A DNA stretch of 64,000 bases from Rhodoferax sp. (GCA_031291295.1 JARLJI010000013.1:17620-81619); one strand, 5' to 3'; counted from the first letter of the stretch, positions 37,268 through 47,359 are shown. Notes: a model not told the origin generated them from the letters alone. A program made the numbers and translations.

Positions 37268-38556
37268 AGGGCCTCCCGACGTCGGGTTTCGTTTTCGATG
37301 TACTCCTGCACGGCGCTCCATTTGCGCGCAAATTGCCGGCGCGTGAGCTCGAACAGGACGATACCCACTCCCATCACAAGGCCCGCGCCCAGCCAGCTGC
37401 CCAGCGCATTCACGTTGAGCGTGGCCCCCATGAAAGCCACCCCGGGGCCCTGGCCTGCGTTGAGCTGCACGTGGTAGACCATTTCAATCAGGGCGGCCGC
37501 CCCCACCAGGATGACAAACGCGGTTGCGGCCAGCGCCAGGTAATGAACCAGCAGCTGCCGCAGCTTGCCAAAGGAGGCGACGCGCACGTTCATCATGATG
37601 AGGCTGGCGATGCCGCCGGGGGCATACATGACCATGAACAGGAACGCGAGTCCCAGGTACAGCAGCCAGGCCCTGGTCAACTCGCTAAGCACCACGGTCG
37701 CCAGCACCATCAGAATGCCGCCAATGATGGGGCCGAAAAAGAACGTGGCCCCGCCCAGAAAGGTGAACAGCAAGTACGCGCCCGAGCGGTAGCCGCTGAC
37801 CACCTCGGAGGTTACAAGCTCGAAGTTCAGCGCCGCCAGGCCGCCCGAAATGCCGGCAAAGAAGCCCGCAACGAGGAAGGCGAAGTAGCGCACCTTCTGC
37901 GTGTCATAACCCACGAATTCCACCCGCTCCGGATTGTCGCGCACGGCGTTGAGCATGCGGCCCAGCGGCGTGCGGGTAAAGGCGAACATCAGTGCCGTGC
38001 AGATAAAGGTGTAGATCGCAATCAGATAGTACAGCTGGATTTGCGGGCCGAAGGTGATGCCCAGCGGGTGCGCGCCGGTGACCCGGTCCCCGGAGATGCC
38101 GCCCTCGCCGCCAAAGACCCCGGGGAACATCAGCGACATCGCGGCCACCAGTTCGCCAATGCCCAGCGTGATCATGGCAAACGTCGTGCCGGATTTCTTG
38201 GTGGTCACCCATCCCAGAAGCACCGCAAAGGCAAGGCCCCCCAAACCACCGGCCAGCGGGATCAGGCTGACGGGTACATGCAGTTTGCCGGCGTCTACCA
38301 GGGTGAGCACATGGATGGCCAGGAAGGCGCCCAGTCCCGAGTGCACGGCGTGGCCAAAACTGAGCATGCCGCCCTGTCCGAGCAGCATGTTGTAGCTCAG
38401 GCACACGATGATGGCCACACCCATCTGGCTCAGCATGGTCTGGCTCAGGCTGCTGGTAAACACCAGCGGTGCCACTGCCAGCACCAGGGCAAAGCCAGAC
38501 CAGACAACGAATCGTCCGACGTTCAGCGGCTTGAATTGATAGGTGTTGGATCGCAT
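37264..38556 (-). CDS. livM: ABC transporter permease, LivM-like
   Basis: The 430-residue permease has about ten hydrophobic helices. It shows the LivM core GMLSFGHAVHSGLGAFLAIH, the coupling segment TPLGRMLNAVRDNPERVEFVGYD and the GYRSGAYLLFTFLGGA region. It is longer than typical LivM because of roughly 90 extra C-terminal residues with two more helices (FVILVGAAALIEMVYHV; LGAGLVMGVGIVLFELT). It starts 4 nt after livH and overlaps livG. Confidence 0.92.
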   Translation of the reverse strand: MRSNTYQFKPLNVGRFVVWSGFALVLAVAPLVFTSSLSQTMLSQMGVAIIVCLSYNMLLGQGGMLSFGHAVHSGLGAFLAIHVLTLVDAGKLHVPVSLIPLAGGLGGLAFAVLLGWVTTKKSGTTFAMITLGIGELVAAMSLMFPGVFGGEGGISGDRVTGAHPLGITFGPQIQLYYLIAIYTFICTALMFAFTRTPLGRMLNAVRDNPERVEFVGYDTQKVRYFAFLVAGFFAGISGGLAALNFELVTSEVVSGYRSGAYLLFTFLGGATFFFGPIIGGILMVLATVVLSELTRAWLLYLGLAFLFMVMYAPGGIASLIMMNVRVASFGKLRQLLVHYLALAATAFVILVGAAALIEMVYHVQLNAGQGPGVAFMGATLNVNALGSWLGAGLVMGVGIVLFELTRRQFARKWSAVQEYIENETRRREAL

Positions 38557-38560
38557 GCGG

Positions 38561-39508
38561 TCAGCCTTCCCTTGTACCCAAAAGACCCTTGGGCCGGAAG
38601 ATCAAAATCAGTACCATGAACAGGTAAGGCAGGATCGGGGCCACCTGGCTGAGCCTGAGATTCCACAGCGCGTAGCCAAACGTGTCCGGCGTGATCTGCA
38701 GGCCCAACGTGCCGGCGGCTCCCAGCAGGGAACTGTCGATCCCTACCGCCAGGGTCTGCATGATGCCGATCAGCAGAGACGCCAGAAAGGCCCCCGCCAG
38801 CGAGCCCATGCCGCCCACCACCACGACCACAAAAATGACCGAGCCCACGGCTTCCGCCATGCCGGGCTCCGTGACAAAGGCATTGCCGCCAATGACGCCG
38901 GCCAGCCCGGCGAGCGCCGCGCCACCACCGAACACCAGCATGAAGACGCGGGGCACGTTGTGTCCCAGCGCCTCGACGGCCTCGGGATGGGTCAGTGCCG
39001 CCTGGATCACCAGGCCGATGCGGGTGCGCGTGAGCAGCAACCAGATGCTGAGCAGCATCAACAGCGCCACCAGCATCATGAAGCCGCGGTACATCGGAAA
39101 CTGCATGCCGTACAGCGTGAACAGCGGGCCGCTGAGCGCGGCCGGAATCCGGTAGTCGACCGACGCGCGGCCCCACACCAGTTGCACCAGTTCCACGATG
39201 ATGTAACTCAGCCCGAACGTGATCAGGAGTTCGGGCACATGCCCGAACTTGTGGACGCGGCGCAGGCAGTATCTTTCAAATGCCGCGCCGATGATTCCCA
39301 CCAGTAGAGGCGCAATCACCAGGGCAGGCCAGAAGCCAATCAGCCGGGTCACGCTATAGGCGAAAAACGCGCCCAGCATGTAAAAACTGGCATGGGCAAA
39401 GTTGAGTACGCCCATCATGCTGAAGATCAGCGTGAGGCCGGAGCTCAGCATGAACAAGAGCAGCCCGTAGCTCAGCCCGTTCAAAATCGATATGGTGTAG
39501 AACTCCAT
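38561..39508 (-). CDS. livH: ABC transporter permease, LivH-like
   Basis: This 315-residue inner-membrane permease has about eight helices. LivH hallmarks are LNGLSYGLLLFMLSSGLTLI, GVLNFAHASFYMLGAF, the coupling loop TRIGLVIQAALTHPEAVEALG and GGMGSLAGAFLASLLIG. It pairs with LivM to form the channel. A strong hairpin at 39559-39592 separates it from the binding-protein gene upstream, which would let the binding protein be made in excess. Confidence 0.94.
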   Translation of the reverse strand: MEFYTISILNGLSYGLLLFMLSSGLTLIFSMMGVLNFAHASFYMLGAFFAYSVTRLIGFWPALVIAPLLVGIIGAAFERYCLRRVHKFGHVPELLITFGLSYIIVELVQLVWGRASVDYRIPAALSGPLFTLYGMQFPMYRGFMMLVALLMLLSIWLLLTRTRIGLVIQAALTHPEAVEALGHNVPRVFMLVFGGGAALAGLAGVIGGNAFVTEPGMAEAVGSVIFVVVVVGGMGSLAGAFLASLLIGIMQTLAVGIDSSLLGAAGTLGLQITPDTFGYALWNLRLSQVAPILPYLFMVLILIFRPKGLLGTREG

Positions 39509-39558
39509 GGGGCACCCGTCTGGTCAGTGGCATTGTCAGTCAAGACGATCAGAAATAA

Positions 39559-39592
39559 AAAAGCCGGGACGGCGTTTGCGACCCCGGCTTTT
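39559..39592 (-). terminator. Attenuating terminator between binding protein and permease genes
   Basis: AAAAGCCGGG and CCCGGCTTTT form a perfect 10-bp stem with a 14-nt loop. On the minus strand it follows the binding-protein gene and ends in a short T-run, so it probably terminates part of the transcripts before livH. Confidence 0.7.
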
Positions 39593-39607
39593 CCCGCCGC
39601 AGCTTGT

Positions 39608-40852
39608 TCAGCCCATCGCCGGGCGCTTCATCTGGCAGCTGGTGGGGGTGCTGGACACATACGGCTCGAACTGCTTGATCGGCGCAAACGTATAGCCCGT
39701 GTTTTCAACGCTGTACGGGTACTTCGCGCTCACCTTTTCCCATTTGGTGATGAACAGGCTCTGCTGCAGCTGGTGGTCCGCCTTGCGCATGGTCGCGTCC
39801 CCCGCGAAGCTCGGAACCTGCAGGCCTTCCAGGGCAAACGCCACCTTGACCGGATCGGTCGAATGGACCTTGGCCATGGCCGCGTCCAGCAGTTTGATGC
39901 CGTTGTAGATCGCAAACGTGTAGAAATCGTCGTTGTACTTCTTCTTGAACCCCTCCACGACCTTGCCGATATCGCCGGTCGTCTGGGAGTAGCCGTAGGC
40001 CACCACGTAAACCTGGCTCTTGTCGCCACCGGCGGCGAGCGCCGTCGGCGTGCCGGAGACGCCCGCATAGTAGGTATACATCGGCAGATTCAGACCGGCC
40101 TCGTTCAGGGCCTTGACGAACAGCGTCAAATCGGTTCCCCAGTTGCCGGTCACGATGGAGTCGGCACCCGACTGCTTGATCTTGGCCACGTAGGGCGAAA
40201 AGTCCTTGACCTGACCAATCGGCACATAATCATTGCCGACCATCTGTACGTCCGGCCGCTTGCGCTTCATGTCTTCCTGGAAGTACTTGGACACCTCATG
40301 ACCGTGCGAGTAGTCCTGATCCAGAAGATAGACCTTCTTGATCTCCGGCTTGTCTTTCATGAAGGTGGTCAGGGCCTCCATCTTCATAGTGGTGTCGGCA
40401 TCGAGACGGAAATGCCAGAAGCTGCAGTTCTCGTTGGTCAGGGGCGGGGAGACCGCGGCATAGTTGAGGTAGACGACCTCCTTGCCGGGGTTGCGCTCGT
40501 TGTACTTGGTCACCGCTTCCGACAGCGCCAGCGCTGCACCTGACCCGTTACCCTGGGTGACATAGCGATAGCCCTGGTCAATGGCCGCCTTGAGCTGGGT
40601 CACCGCACCCTGCGGCGAGCCGCCTGAGTCAAAGGGGTTGATTTGAAAAGTCACACCGGCCGGGTTGCGGCTGCCGGCAAAATACTCGGCGACGTACTGC
40701 CAGCTCTTGAGCTGGTTTTGCCCCACATTGGCGAACGGCCCGGACAGCCCCTCGATCATGGCAATCTTGACCGTCTGGCCGCTTTGGGCAAAAGCGACGC
40801 CAGCCATTGCCATGACTGCGGATGCGGCTACGAGTTTGATAGCGAATTTCAT
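39608..40852 (-). CDS. ABC transporter substrate-binding protein, LivK-like
   Basis: The 414-residue periplasmic protein has a signal peptide (MKFAIKLVAASAVMAMAGVAFAQ) and a type I periplasmic-binding fold (VKIAMIEGLSGPFANVG; YVTQGNGSGAALALSEAV; DYSHGHEVSKYFQEDM). It lacks the standard amino-acid-binding signatures I would expect of LivJ/LivK. Together with the neighbouring acyl-CoA ligase and beta-oxidation genes this suggests a carboxylic acid ligand; that is inference. A good AGGAG ribosome site precedes ATG 40852. Confidence 0.9.
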   Translation of the reverse strand: MKFAIKLVAASAVMAMAGVAFAQSGQTVKIAMIEGLSGPFANVGQNQLKSWQYVAEYFAGSRNPAGVTFQINPFDSGGSPQGAVTQLKAAIDQGYRYVTQGNGSGAALALSEAVTKYNERNPGKEVVYLNYAAVSPPLTNENCSFWHFRLDADTTMKMEALTTFMKDKPEIKKVYLLDQDYSHGHEVSKYFQEDMKRKRPDVQMVGNDYVPIGQVKDFSPYVAKIKQSGADSIVTGNWGTDLTLFVKALNEAGLNLPMYTYYAGVSGTPTALAAGGDKSQVYVVAYGYSQTTGDIGKVVEGFKKKYNDDFYTFAIYNGIKLLDAAMAKVHSTDPVKVAFALEGLQVPSFAGDATMRKADHQLQQSLFITKWEKVSAKYPYSVENTGYTFAPIKQFEPYVSSTPTSCQMKRPAMG

Positions 40853-40981
40853 TAAGGGTCTCCTGTTAATGACAACTGCTGAGCGTAGTCAGTTTTGGGC
40901 TGTGCAGCACACAGGGATTGTCCTAGGTTCTATCGCCAAGGTGACTGCGCTGGCCGCGTTGGACGCCGGATCGGGGGGCAC

Positions 40982-42625
40982 TCAGGTGTTTGGAAGCTTG
41001 TAATCCTTGAGCATTTCGCGCAGCCGGGTTTTCAGCATCTTGCCGGTCGCGCCCAGCGGAATGACATCGACGAACACCACGTCGTCGGGCACCTGCCACT
41101 TGGCGGTCTTGCCCTCATAGAACTTGAGCAGCTCCGCCGCCGTGACCTCCATGCCGGGTTTCTTGGCCACAACCACGATCGGGCGTTCGTCCCACTTGGG
41201 GTGATGGATGCCAATGCAGGCCGCCATCGCCACCGCCGGGTGCGATACCGCGATATTTTCGATGTCGATCGAGCTGATCCATTCGCCCCCCGACTTGATC
41301 ACGTCCTTGCTGCGGTCCGTGATCTGCATGTAGCCGTCGGCGTCGATCGTGGCTACGTCGCCGGTGGGGAACCATTCCACGCCGTTTTCGTCCTTCACCA
41401 GCGGATTGCCGCCCTCGCCCTTGAAGTATTCGCGCACCACCCAGGGACCCCTGACATACAGGTCGCCAAAGGCCACGCCGTCGCGCGGCAATTCCTTGCC
41501 GTCGGCGCCGACGATCTTCATGTCGACGCCGAAAATCGCGCGGCCCTGCTTCAGGCGGATCTTCATCTTCTCGTCGGCGGGCAGGTCCAGGTGCTTGTTC
41601 TTGAGCGTGCACAGCGTGCCCAGCGGCGACATCTCGGTCATGCCCCAGGCGTGCAACACCTCGACGCCGTAAACGTCGTTGAACGCCGTAATCATGGCCG
41701 GCGGGCAGGCCGAGCCGCCAATCACGGTGCGTTTGAGCGTGGAAAAGCGCAGGCCGCCCGCCTGCATGTGCATGAGCAGCATCTGCCACACCGTGGGCAC
41801 GCCGGCGGCGTAGCTGACCTTTTCGCTCTCGATCAATTCGTAGATCGACTTGCCATCCATCGCCGGGCCCGGAAACACCAGCTTGGCGCCGGTCATGGCG
41901 GCCGAGTATGGAATGCCCCAGGCGTTGACGTGGAACATCGGCACGACCGGCAAGATAGAGTCGCGGGCGGACAGGCACATCACGTCCGGCAGCGCGGCAG
42001 CATAGGCGTGCAGAAGGGTGGAGCGGTGGCTGTACAGCGCGGCCTTGGGGTGGCCCGTGGTGCCGCTGGTGTAGCACATGCTCGAGGCCGTGTTTTCATC
42101 GAAACTGGGCCAGTGGTAGGTGGATGACTGCGCGCCAATCCACGCCTCGTAGCTGATCAGCCCCGGAATGCCGCTGTCCTTGGGCAGCTTGTCGGCGTCG
42201 CACAGTGCGACGTATTGTTTGATCGTGGTGCACTTGCCGTGAAACGCCTGCACCAGCGGCAGGAACGTCGTGTCGAAGCACAGCACCTGGTCTTCGGCGT
42301 GGTTCGCAATCCAGGCAATCTGGTCGGGCGCCAGGCGCGGGTTCAGGGTGTGCAGCACGTGGCCCGATCCGCTCACGCCAAAGTACAGCTCCAGATGGCG
42401 ATAGCCATTCCAGGCCAGCGTGGCGACCCGGTCCCCCTGCGGCAGCTTCATGGCATCGAGCGCATTGGCGACCTGGCGCGCACGCGCGGCCACGTCTTTG
42501 TAGGTGTAGCGGTGAATGTCGCCCTCGACCCGCCGCGACACGATTTCGGCGTCGCCATGATGGCGCTCGGCAAATTCGATCAGCGACGAGATCAACAGCG
42601 GTTGGTTTTGCATCAAGCCCAGCAT
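40982..42625 (-). CDS. AMP-forming acyl-CoA synthetase (medium/long-chain type)
   Basis: The 547-residue ligase has the AMP-binding motif [23 protein letters not shown]-like [12 protein letters not shown], the [12 protein letters not shown] and [17 protein letters not shown] regions, [14 protein letters not shown] and the catalytic lysine in [15 protein letters not shown]. It activates a carboxylic acid to its CoA ester. ATG 42625 has GGAGAG upstream and gives the usual length. It is the first gene of the transporter block and diverges from selO. Confidence 0.94.
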   Translation of the reverse strand: MLGLMQNQPLLISSLIEFAERHHGDAEIVSRRVEGDIHRYTYKDVAARARQVANALDAMKLPQGDRVATLAWNGYRHLELYFGVSGSGHVLHTLNPRLAPDQIAWIANHAEDQVLCFDTTFLPLVQAFHGKCTTIKQYVALCDADKLPKDSGIPGLISYEAWIGAQSSTYHWPSFDENTASSMCYTSGTTGHPKAALYSHRSTLLHAYAAALPDVMCLSARDSILPVVPMFHVNAWGIPYSAAMTGAKLVFPGPAMDGKSIYELIESEKVSYAAGVPTVWQMLLMHMQAGGLRFSTLKRTVIGGSACPPAMITAFNDVYGVEVLHAWGMTEMSPLGTLCTLKNKHLDLPADEKMKIRLKQGRAIFGVDMKIVGADGKELPRDGVAFGDLYVRGPWVVREYFKGEGGNPLVKDENGVEWFPTGDVATIDADGYMQITDRSKDVIKSGGEWISSIDIENIAVSHPAVAMAACIGIHHPKWDERPIVVVAKKPGMEVTAAELLKFYEGKTAKWQVPDDVVFVDVIPLGATGKMLKTRLREMLKDYKLPNT

Positions 42626-42691
42626 GGGATCTCTCCTTTTATGTAACAAACTGATGCGCAATAGTATCGCGCAGCCCAGCTCCCGGCGCAT

Positions 42692-42713
42692 GGGGAATTG
42701 CCCTGCATTCCCC
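42692..42713. promoter_or_regulatory. Inverted repeat in the ligase/selO divergent promoter region
   Basis: GGGGAAT (42692-42698) and ATTCCCC (42707-42713) are exact inverted repeats with an 8-nt spacer, in the 119-nt gap between the divergent ligase and selO starts. It is a candidate operator; no T-run supports a terminator. Confidence 0.4.
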
Positions 42714-42744
42714 GGCTTCCGGTCAACTGCGGGACAATACGGGC

Positions 42745-44247
42745 ATGGATATGGTTGAAGATTACGCGCCCCAAGTGGAGCTCGGTTTGAACTGGCGCAA
42801 CAGCTTTGCGCAACTGGGCATTGACTTTTACACCCTGCTGCCACCGCGCCCCCTGAGCGCGCCCTACTGGGTCGGCCGCAGCGCCAGCGTGGCGCGCGAG
42901 TTGGGGCTGGACCCGTCGTGGTTCGAATCCTCGGGCGCGCTGGAGGCGCTCTCGGGCAACCAGGGCATTGCCGGCACGCAGCCGCTGGCCAGCGTCTACA
43001 GCGGGCACCAGTTTGGTGTCTGGGCCGGGCAATTGGGTGACGGCCGCGCCCTTTTGCTGGGCGAGACCGCCTCGGGCTACGAGGTGCAGCTCAAGGGCAG
43101 CGGCCTGACGCCCTACTCCCGCATGGGCGACGGCCGCGCGGTGCTGCGCTCCAGCATCCGCGAATTTTTGTGCAGCGAGGCCATGCACGCCCTGGGCATC
43201 CCCACGTCACGTGCGCTGTGTGTGACCGGCTCGGACGCACCGGTGCGCCGCGAAGAGATCGAGACCGCTGCCGTGGTGACCCGCGCCGCGCCGAGCTTCA
43301 TCCGCTTTGGCCATTTCGAACACTTTTCGGCAGGCGAGCAGTATGTGCAGCTGAAGACGCTGGCCGACTACGTGATCGACCGCTTTTACCCCGAATGCCG
43401 GGAGTCGGACAAGTTTGCCGGCAACCCCTATGCCGCCTTTCTGGAAAGGGTCAGCGAGCGCACCGCGCGCATGGTCGCGCAGTGGCAGGCCGTGGGTTTT
43501 TGCCATGGCGTCATGAACACCGACAACATGAGCATCCTGGGCCTGACGATCGACTACGGCCCGTTTCAGTTTCTCGACGCGTTCAACCCGGCGCACGTCT
43601 GCAATCACTCGGACCACCAGGGCCGCTACGCCTACAACAAGCAGCCCAACGTCGCCTACTGGAACCTGTTCTGCCTGGGCCAGGCGCTGCTGCCGCTGAT
43701 TGGCGAGCAGGAACTGGCGCTGGCCGCGCTCGAATCGTATAAAGCCGTGTTCCCGGCCGAACTGGGCGCGCGCATGCGGGCCAAGCTGGGCCTGACCGAC
43801 GAGCAGACCGGCGACATGGAACTGATCGAGTCCATCTTCAAGCTGCTCGCCAAGGACAGTGTCGACTACACGATTTTCTGGCGCCGGCTCAGCCATTGGG
43901 TCTGCAGCCGAACTGCGGGGAACGCCCCAACGCACGACGATTCGGTGCGCAACCTGTTTCTGGATCGACCCGCATTTGACACCTGGTTACTACAATATTC
44001 AGAGCGGCTTGCCAAGGTAGGTTATGGTCTAGCGGCCGATTTGATGCTTAAAACCAATCCGAAATTCGTCCTGCGCAACCACTTGGGCGAGCAAGCCATT
44101 CGCCAGGCGAAACTAAAGGACTTTTCCGGAGTCCATACTTTGCTAAACCTGCTGGAGACCCCGTTCGACGAGCACCCGGGGTTCGACAGCTACGCCGACT
44201 TCCCGCCCGACTGGGCATCCACCATCGAGATCAGCTGTTCATCATGA
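42745..44247 (+). CDS. selO: Protein adenylyltransferase SelO (YdiU family)
   Basis: The 500-residue pseudokinase-fold enzyme transfers AMP to Ser/Thr/Tyr of proteins. It shows [20 protein letters not shown], the nucleotide-binding [20 protein letters not shown], and [24 protein letters not shown] with the metal-binding Asn and Asp. It lacks the C-terminal selenocysteine of eukaryotic forms. Its stop overlaps the msrB start (ATGA), which fits the redox link reported for SelO proteins. Confidence 0.95.
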   Translation: MDMVEDYAPQVELGLNWRNSFAQLGIDFYTLLPPRPLSAPYWVGRSASVARELGLDPSWFESSGALEALSGNQGIAGTQPLASVYSGHQFGVWAGQLGDGRALLLGETASGYEVQLKGSGLTPYSRMGDGRAVLRSSIREFLCSEAMHALGIPTSRALCVTGSDAPVRREEIETAAVVTRAAPSFIRFGHFEHFSAGEQYVQLKTLADYVIDRFYPECRESDKFAGNPYAAFLERVSERTARMVAQWQAVGFCHGVMNTDNMSILGLTIDYGPFQFLDAFNPAHVCNHSDHQGRYAYNKQPNVAYWNLFCLGQALLPLIGEQELALAALESYKAVFPAELGARMRAKLGLTDEQTGDMELIESIFKLLAKDSVDYTIFWRRLSHWVCSRTAGNAPTHDDSVRNLFLDRPAFDTWLLQYSERLAKVGYGLAADLMLKTNPKFVLRNHLGEQAIRQAKLKDFSGVHTLLNLLETPFDEHPGFDSYADFPPDWASTIEISCSS

Positions 44248-44654
44248 GCCACAAGATTGAGAAAACCGAGGCCGAATGGAAGGCCTTGCTGGCGCAAAAA
44301 GGGGCCGAGCCGGTCGCCTTCGAGGTCACGCGCCACGCCGCCACCGAGCGGCCGCATACCGGCAAGTACGACGACCATTGGCAAGCCGGCACGTATGCCT
44401 GCGTCTGCTGCGGCGCCAAATTGTTCGACTCCAGCACCAAATTCGATGCCGGCTGCGGCTGGCCGAGCTTTTCGCAGGCCGCCGATCCGACCGCCATCGA
44501 AGAGCACGTGGACCGCGCGCACGGCATGTTGCGCACCGAAACCCTGTGTGCCGAATGCGGCGCGCACCTCGGCCATGTGTTTGAAGATGGCCCGCCCCCA
44601 ACCGGACTGCGCTACTGCATGAACTCGGCGTCCCTGGACTTCAAGCCCAAATGA
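44244..44654 (+). CDS. msrB: Peptide-methionine (R)-S-oxide reductase
   Basis: This 136-residue enzyme repairs the R-sulfoxide of methionine. It has the zinc cysteine pairs in [11 protein letters not shown] and [18 protein letters not shown] and the catalytic cysteine near residue 125 in [11 protein letters not shown]. It overlaps selO and yciB by four bases at each end, so the three are translationally coupled. Confidence 0.96.
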   Translation: MSHKIEKTEAEWKALLAQKGAEPVAFEVTRHAATERPHTGKYDDHWQAGTYACVCCGAKLFDSSTKFDAGCGWPSFSQAADPTAIEEHVDRAHGMLRTETLCAECGAHLGHVFEDGPPPTGLRYCMNSASLDFKPK

Positions 44655-45196
44655 AGCTCCTTCTCGACTTTTTCCCCATCATCCTGTTCTTCGTGGCCTT
44701 CAAGTTCGCGGGCATTTATGTCGCGACGGCCGTGGCCATCGCCGCCACCCTGATCCAGATCGGCTACCTGCACTACAAGCACGGCAAGGTCGAGCCCATG
44801 CAATGGATCAGCCTGGGCGTGATCGTGCTGTTCGGGGGCGCCACGCTGATCTCGCACAACGACACCTTCATCAAGTGGAAGCCCACCGTCCTGTACTGGA
44901 TCATGGGCGGCGCCCTGCTGCTGGGGCAGGTGTTCTTCAAGAAGAACCTGCTCAAGTCGCTGATGGGCGCCCAGATGGAGTTGCCCGAAAACGCCTGGCG
45001 CATGATGAACTGGAGCTGGACCGGCTTCTTCGCGGCCATGGGCGTGCTCAACCTGTGGGTGGCCTCTCACTATGACCTGGACACCTGGGTCAACTTCAAG
45101 CTGTTCGGCGGACTCGGGCTGATGGCGCTGTTCGTCATCGGCCAGGCGCTGTTCCTCGGCAAATACATCAAGGCCGACGGGGCCAGCGACTCATGA
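44651..45196 (+). CDS. yciB: Inner membrane septation protein A (YciB/IspA family)
   Basis: The 181-residue protein has five hydrophobic helices and the YciB hallmarks [15 protein letters not shown] at the start, [34 protein letters not shown] and [14 protein letters not shown]. It takes part in cell-envelope integrity and division. It overlaps msrB and the bolA-like gene by four bases each. Confidence 0.95.
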   Translation: MKLLLDFFPIILFFVAFKFAGIYVATAVAIAATLIQIGYLHYKHGKVEPMQWISLGVIVLFGGATLISHNDTFIKWKPTVLYWIMGGALLLGQVFFKKNLLKSLMGAQMELPENAWRMMNWSWTGFFAAMGVLNLWVASHYDLDTWVNFKLFGGLGLMALFVIGQALFLGKYIKADGASDS

Positions 45197-45486
45197 GCAC
45201 CTCCAGCATGCCCCCCACCAAAGTCGCGCCGGTCAGTGCGCAGGCGATGCAGCAGCGGTTGCAGCAGGCGCTGGCGCCCACGCAACTGGAGGTGCTCGAT
45301 GAAAGCGCCGCCCACGCGGGTCATTCCGGTGCCAACGAGGCGGGTTTCGGCTCGCATTTCAGGGTGCGCATTTCGTCACCCCTGTTTACCGGCCGGACAC
45401 GCGTGGCGCAGCATCGCCTTGTGTATGATGCGCTGCAAGAATTCATTGACCAGGGCGCTCACGCCATCGCCATTGAAGTGCTCTGA
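45193..45486 (+). CDS. BolA family protein
   Basis: This 97-residue protein has the BolA fold pattern: LEVLDESAAHAGHSGANEAGFGSHFRVRI, then TRVAQHRLVYDALQEFIDQGAHAIAIEVL with the conserved RHRLVY-like helix and FGSHFRV. BolA proteins work with monothiol glutaredoxins in Fe-S handling or bind DNA. The start overlaps the yciB stop. yciB-bolA-parvulin order is common in Burkholderiales. Confidence 0.93.
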   Translation: MSTSSMPPTKVAPVSAQAMQQRLQQALAPTQLEVLDESAAHAGHSGANEAGFGSHFRVRISSPLFTGRTRVAQHRLVYDALQEFIDQGAHAIAIEVL

Positions 45487-45557
45487 CGTCGCACTCTGAA
45501 CACGGCCGCCGCGGCGGCATCCCACGTTTTATCCCCCAGCATCCTTGAGGAAACTTT

Positions 45558-46343
45558 ATGAAGAAGCATTTTCTGTCCGCCTTTGCAGCCGCTGCTGTCC
45601 TGGGCGCACTGGCCCTGCCCGCTGCCGCGCAAAACGTGGCCATCGTGAATGGCAAGGCCGTCCCGCAGGCGCGCGTGGATGCACTGGCGCAGCAGGTGGC
45701 GGCCTCGGGCCGGCCGATCACGCCTGAAATTACCGCGCAAATCAAGACCGAAGTCATCGCCCGCGAAGTCTTCATGCAGGAGGCGCAAAAGCTTGGCCTG
45801 GACGCCACCCCCGATTTCAAGAACCAGATGGAACTGGCGCGCCAGACCATCCTGATTCGCGACCTGTTTGCCGATTTCCAGAAAAAGAACCCGGTGACCG
45901 ATGCCGACGTGAAGGCCGAGTACGACAAGTTTGCGGCCACCAATGGCGGCCAGGAGTATCACGCGCGCCACATCCTGGTGGATACCGAAGACCAGGCCAA
46001 GGCCATCATTGCCCAGCTCAAGAAGGGCGCGAAGTTTGAAGACATCGCCAAGAAATCGTCGAAAGACACGGGCTCCGGTGCCAAGGGTGGTGACCTCGAC
46101 TGGGCCAATGCCGGCAGCTACGTGAAGGAGTTCTCGGACGCCATGGTCAAGCTGAAGAAAGGCCAGACCACCGACACGCCCGTAAAGACCCAGTTCGGCT
46201 ACCACATCATCCGTCTGGATGACGTCAGAACCGCCCAGTTGCCCAAGCTCGAAGATGTCAAGCCGCAAATCGTGCAGCAGCTGGAGCAGCAAAAGCTGGC
46301 CGCATTCCAGGAAGACCTGCGCGCCAAAGCCAAGATCGAATAA
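45558..46343 (+). CDS. Periplasmic peptidyl-prolyl isomerase (parvulin type)
   Basis: The 261-residue protein has a signal peptide (MKKHFLSAFAAAAVLGALALPAAAQ), an N-terminal SurA-like helical region and a PpiC domain at about residues 133-225 (EYHARHILVDTEDQAKAI, GGDLDWANAGSYV, VKTQFGYHIIRLDD). It aids folding of exported proteins. AGGAAA precedes the ATG. It is followed by a clear terminator. Confidence 0.93.
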   Translation: MKKHFLSAFAAAAVLGALALPAAAQNVAIVNGKAVPQARVDALAQQVAASGRPITPEITAQIKTEVIAREVFMQEAQKLGLDATPDFKNQMELARQTILIRDLFADFQKKNPVTDADVKAEYDKFAATNGGQEYHARHILVDTEDQAKAIIAQLKKGAKFEDIAKKSSKDTGSGAKGGDLDWANAGSYVKEFSDAMVKLKKGQTTDTPVKTQFGYHIIRLDDVRTAQLPKLEDVKPQIVQQLEQQKLAAFQEDLRAKAKIE

Positions 46344-46373
46344 ACCCTGCAGGGCCTGTCCCGAGGGTTCTTG

Positions 46374-46402
46374 AAAAACGCGGCCTTGGGTCGCGTTTTT
46401 TT
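46374..46402. terminator. Intrinsic terminator after the parvulin gene
   Basis: AAAAACGCG and CGCGTTTTTTT form a stem with a 9-nt loop and a T-run. It lies between two convergent genes and its right end touches the stop codon of the acyltransferase-like gene at 46401, so it can act in both directions. Confidence 0.8.
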
Positions 46403-47186
46403 ATGGCGCCACCCAGGCCGCCAGCGCCACCAGACCGATCAGCACCGGCTGGTGCAGCATGTACCAGGACAGGCTCCAGCGGCCCAACCAGGCCAGTGGC
46501 GCCGCCTGGCGGGGAATGGCGGCCATGAGCCAGCGCGGACGGGTTTGAAGCAGCCACTGGCCGCTGGCCATGCCCCAGCACATCACACCGAGCCAGGGCA
46601 ACACAGGCACGTAGTCTTCGGTGACGGGTTTGCGCGTGATCAGGCCCAGCCAGTTCAGCGACCTGGCATTGAAAATGTCAGAAAAATTGGCCAAAGCCCC
46701 CGTCCCCAGTGCGTAAGCGGCTATGAATTTCGCAGCAATGGCAATTGCCCCGAGCAACCACAGGCCGGCCGGATGGCGGCGCCCCCAAGGCGCCGCCAAG
46801 CGCACCACGATGAGCATCACGGCGATGCCATGCAGCACGCCGAAGTAGATAAAGCTGCCCGGAAACATCCACAACGAGCCCGCCGTGACCAGCAGCGCGC
46901 ACCCGGCCACCTGCGCCCAGCGCTTCCAGAAGCGCGGCCAGCTCTGCCCCTGCTGTACGGCGATGGCCTGCCCCAGGCCGGCGCAGAACAGGAACAGGCT
47001 CACGATGGCCGTGCGCTGCCAGGTCCAGAACGGATCGGCGTAGAAATTCTGCCGCAGGTAGCCGAAATGGTTGAGGTCAAAGCAGAAGTGAAAGGCCGTC
47101 ATCCAGACGATGGCGCAGCCGCGCAGGGCATCGACGCCATCGAAGCGGTGACGGGACGCAGTCAGTGGAACGGGCGCTGGGTTCAT
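46401..47186 (-). CDS. DUF1624 membrane protein, heparan-alpha-glucosaminide N-acetyltransferase-like
   Basis: The 261-residue protein has about seven hydrophobic helices. It opens with HRFDGVDALRGCAIVWMTAFHFCFDLNHFG, the R-G and H-x-x-F-D-L pattern of DUF1624, and ends with LGRWSLSWYMLHQPVLIGL, as in related acyltransferases. It may transfer acetyl groups across the membrane; the acceptor is unknown. ATG 47186 was chosen over an upstream start lacking membrane-protein features. Confidence 0.85.
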   Translation of the reverse strand: MNPAPVPLTASRHRFDGVDALRGCAIVWMTAFHFCFDLNHFGYLRQNFYADPFWTWQRTAIVSLFLFCAGLGQAIAVQQGQSWPRFWKRWAQVAGCALLVTAGSLWMFPGSFIYFGVLHGIAVMLIVVRLAAPWGRRHPAGLWLLGAIAIAAKFIAAYALGTGALANFSDIFNARSLNWLGLITRKPVTEDYVPVLPWLGVMCWGMASGQWLLQTRPRWLMAAIPRQAAPLAWLGRWSLSWYMLHQPVLIGLVALAAWVAP

Positions 47187-47359
47187 CCGCAAACCATAAC
47201 CGATCCATAGCCGGCCAGGATGCGGACAAGAATGGCAGGCCTTTCGCCTGGGTGTTTGACATGGGTCAGACGCTGGCGATTGGGGATGCGCCGCGCCGCC
47301 CACGCCGGTGCTAGATTGACTTCTTCTGCATACCGTGCATCACGGACAAGGAGATACAG

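Noticed and set aside
45505..45518. Perfect GC-only palindrome between the bolA-like and parvulin genes
   Set aside because: It has no loop or T-run, and such C/G runs arise easily in this composition; no regulatory meaning can be supported.
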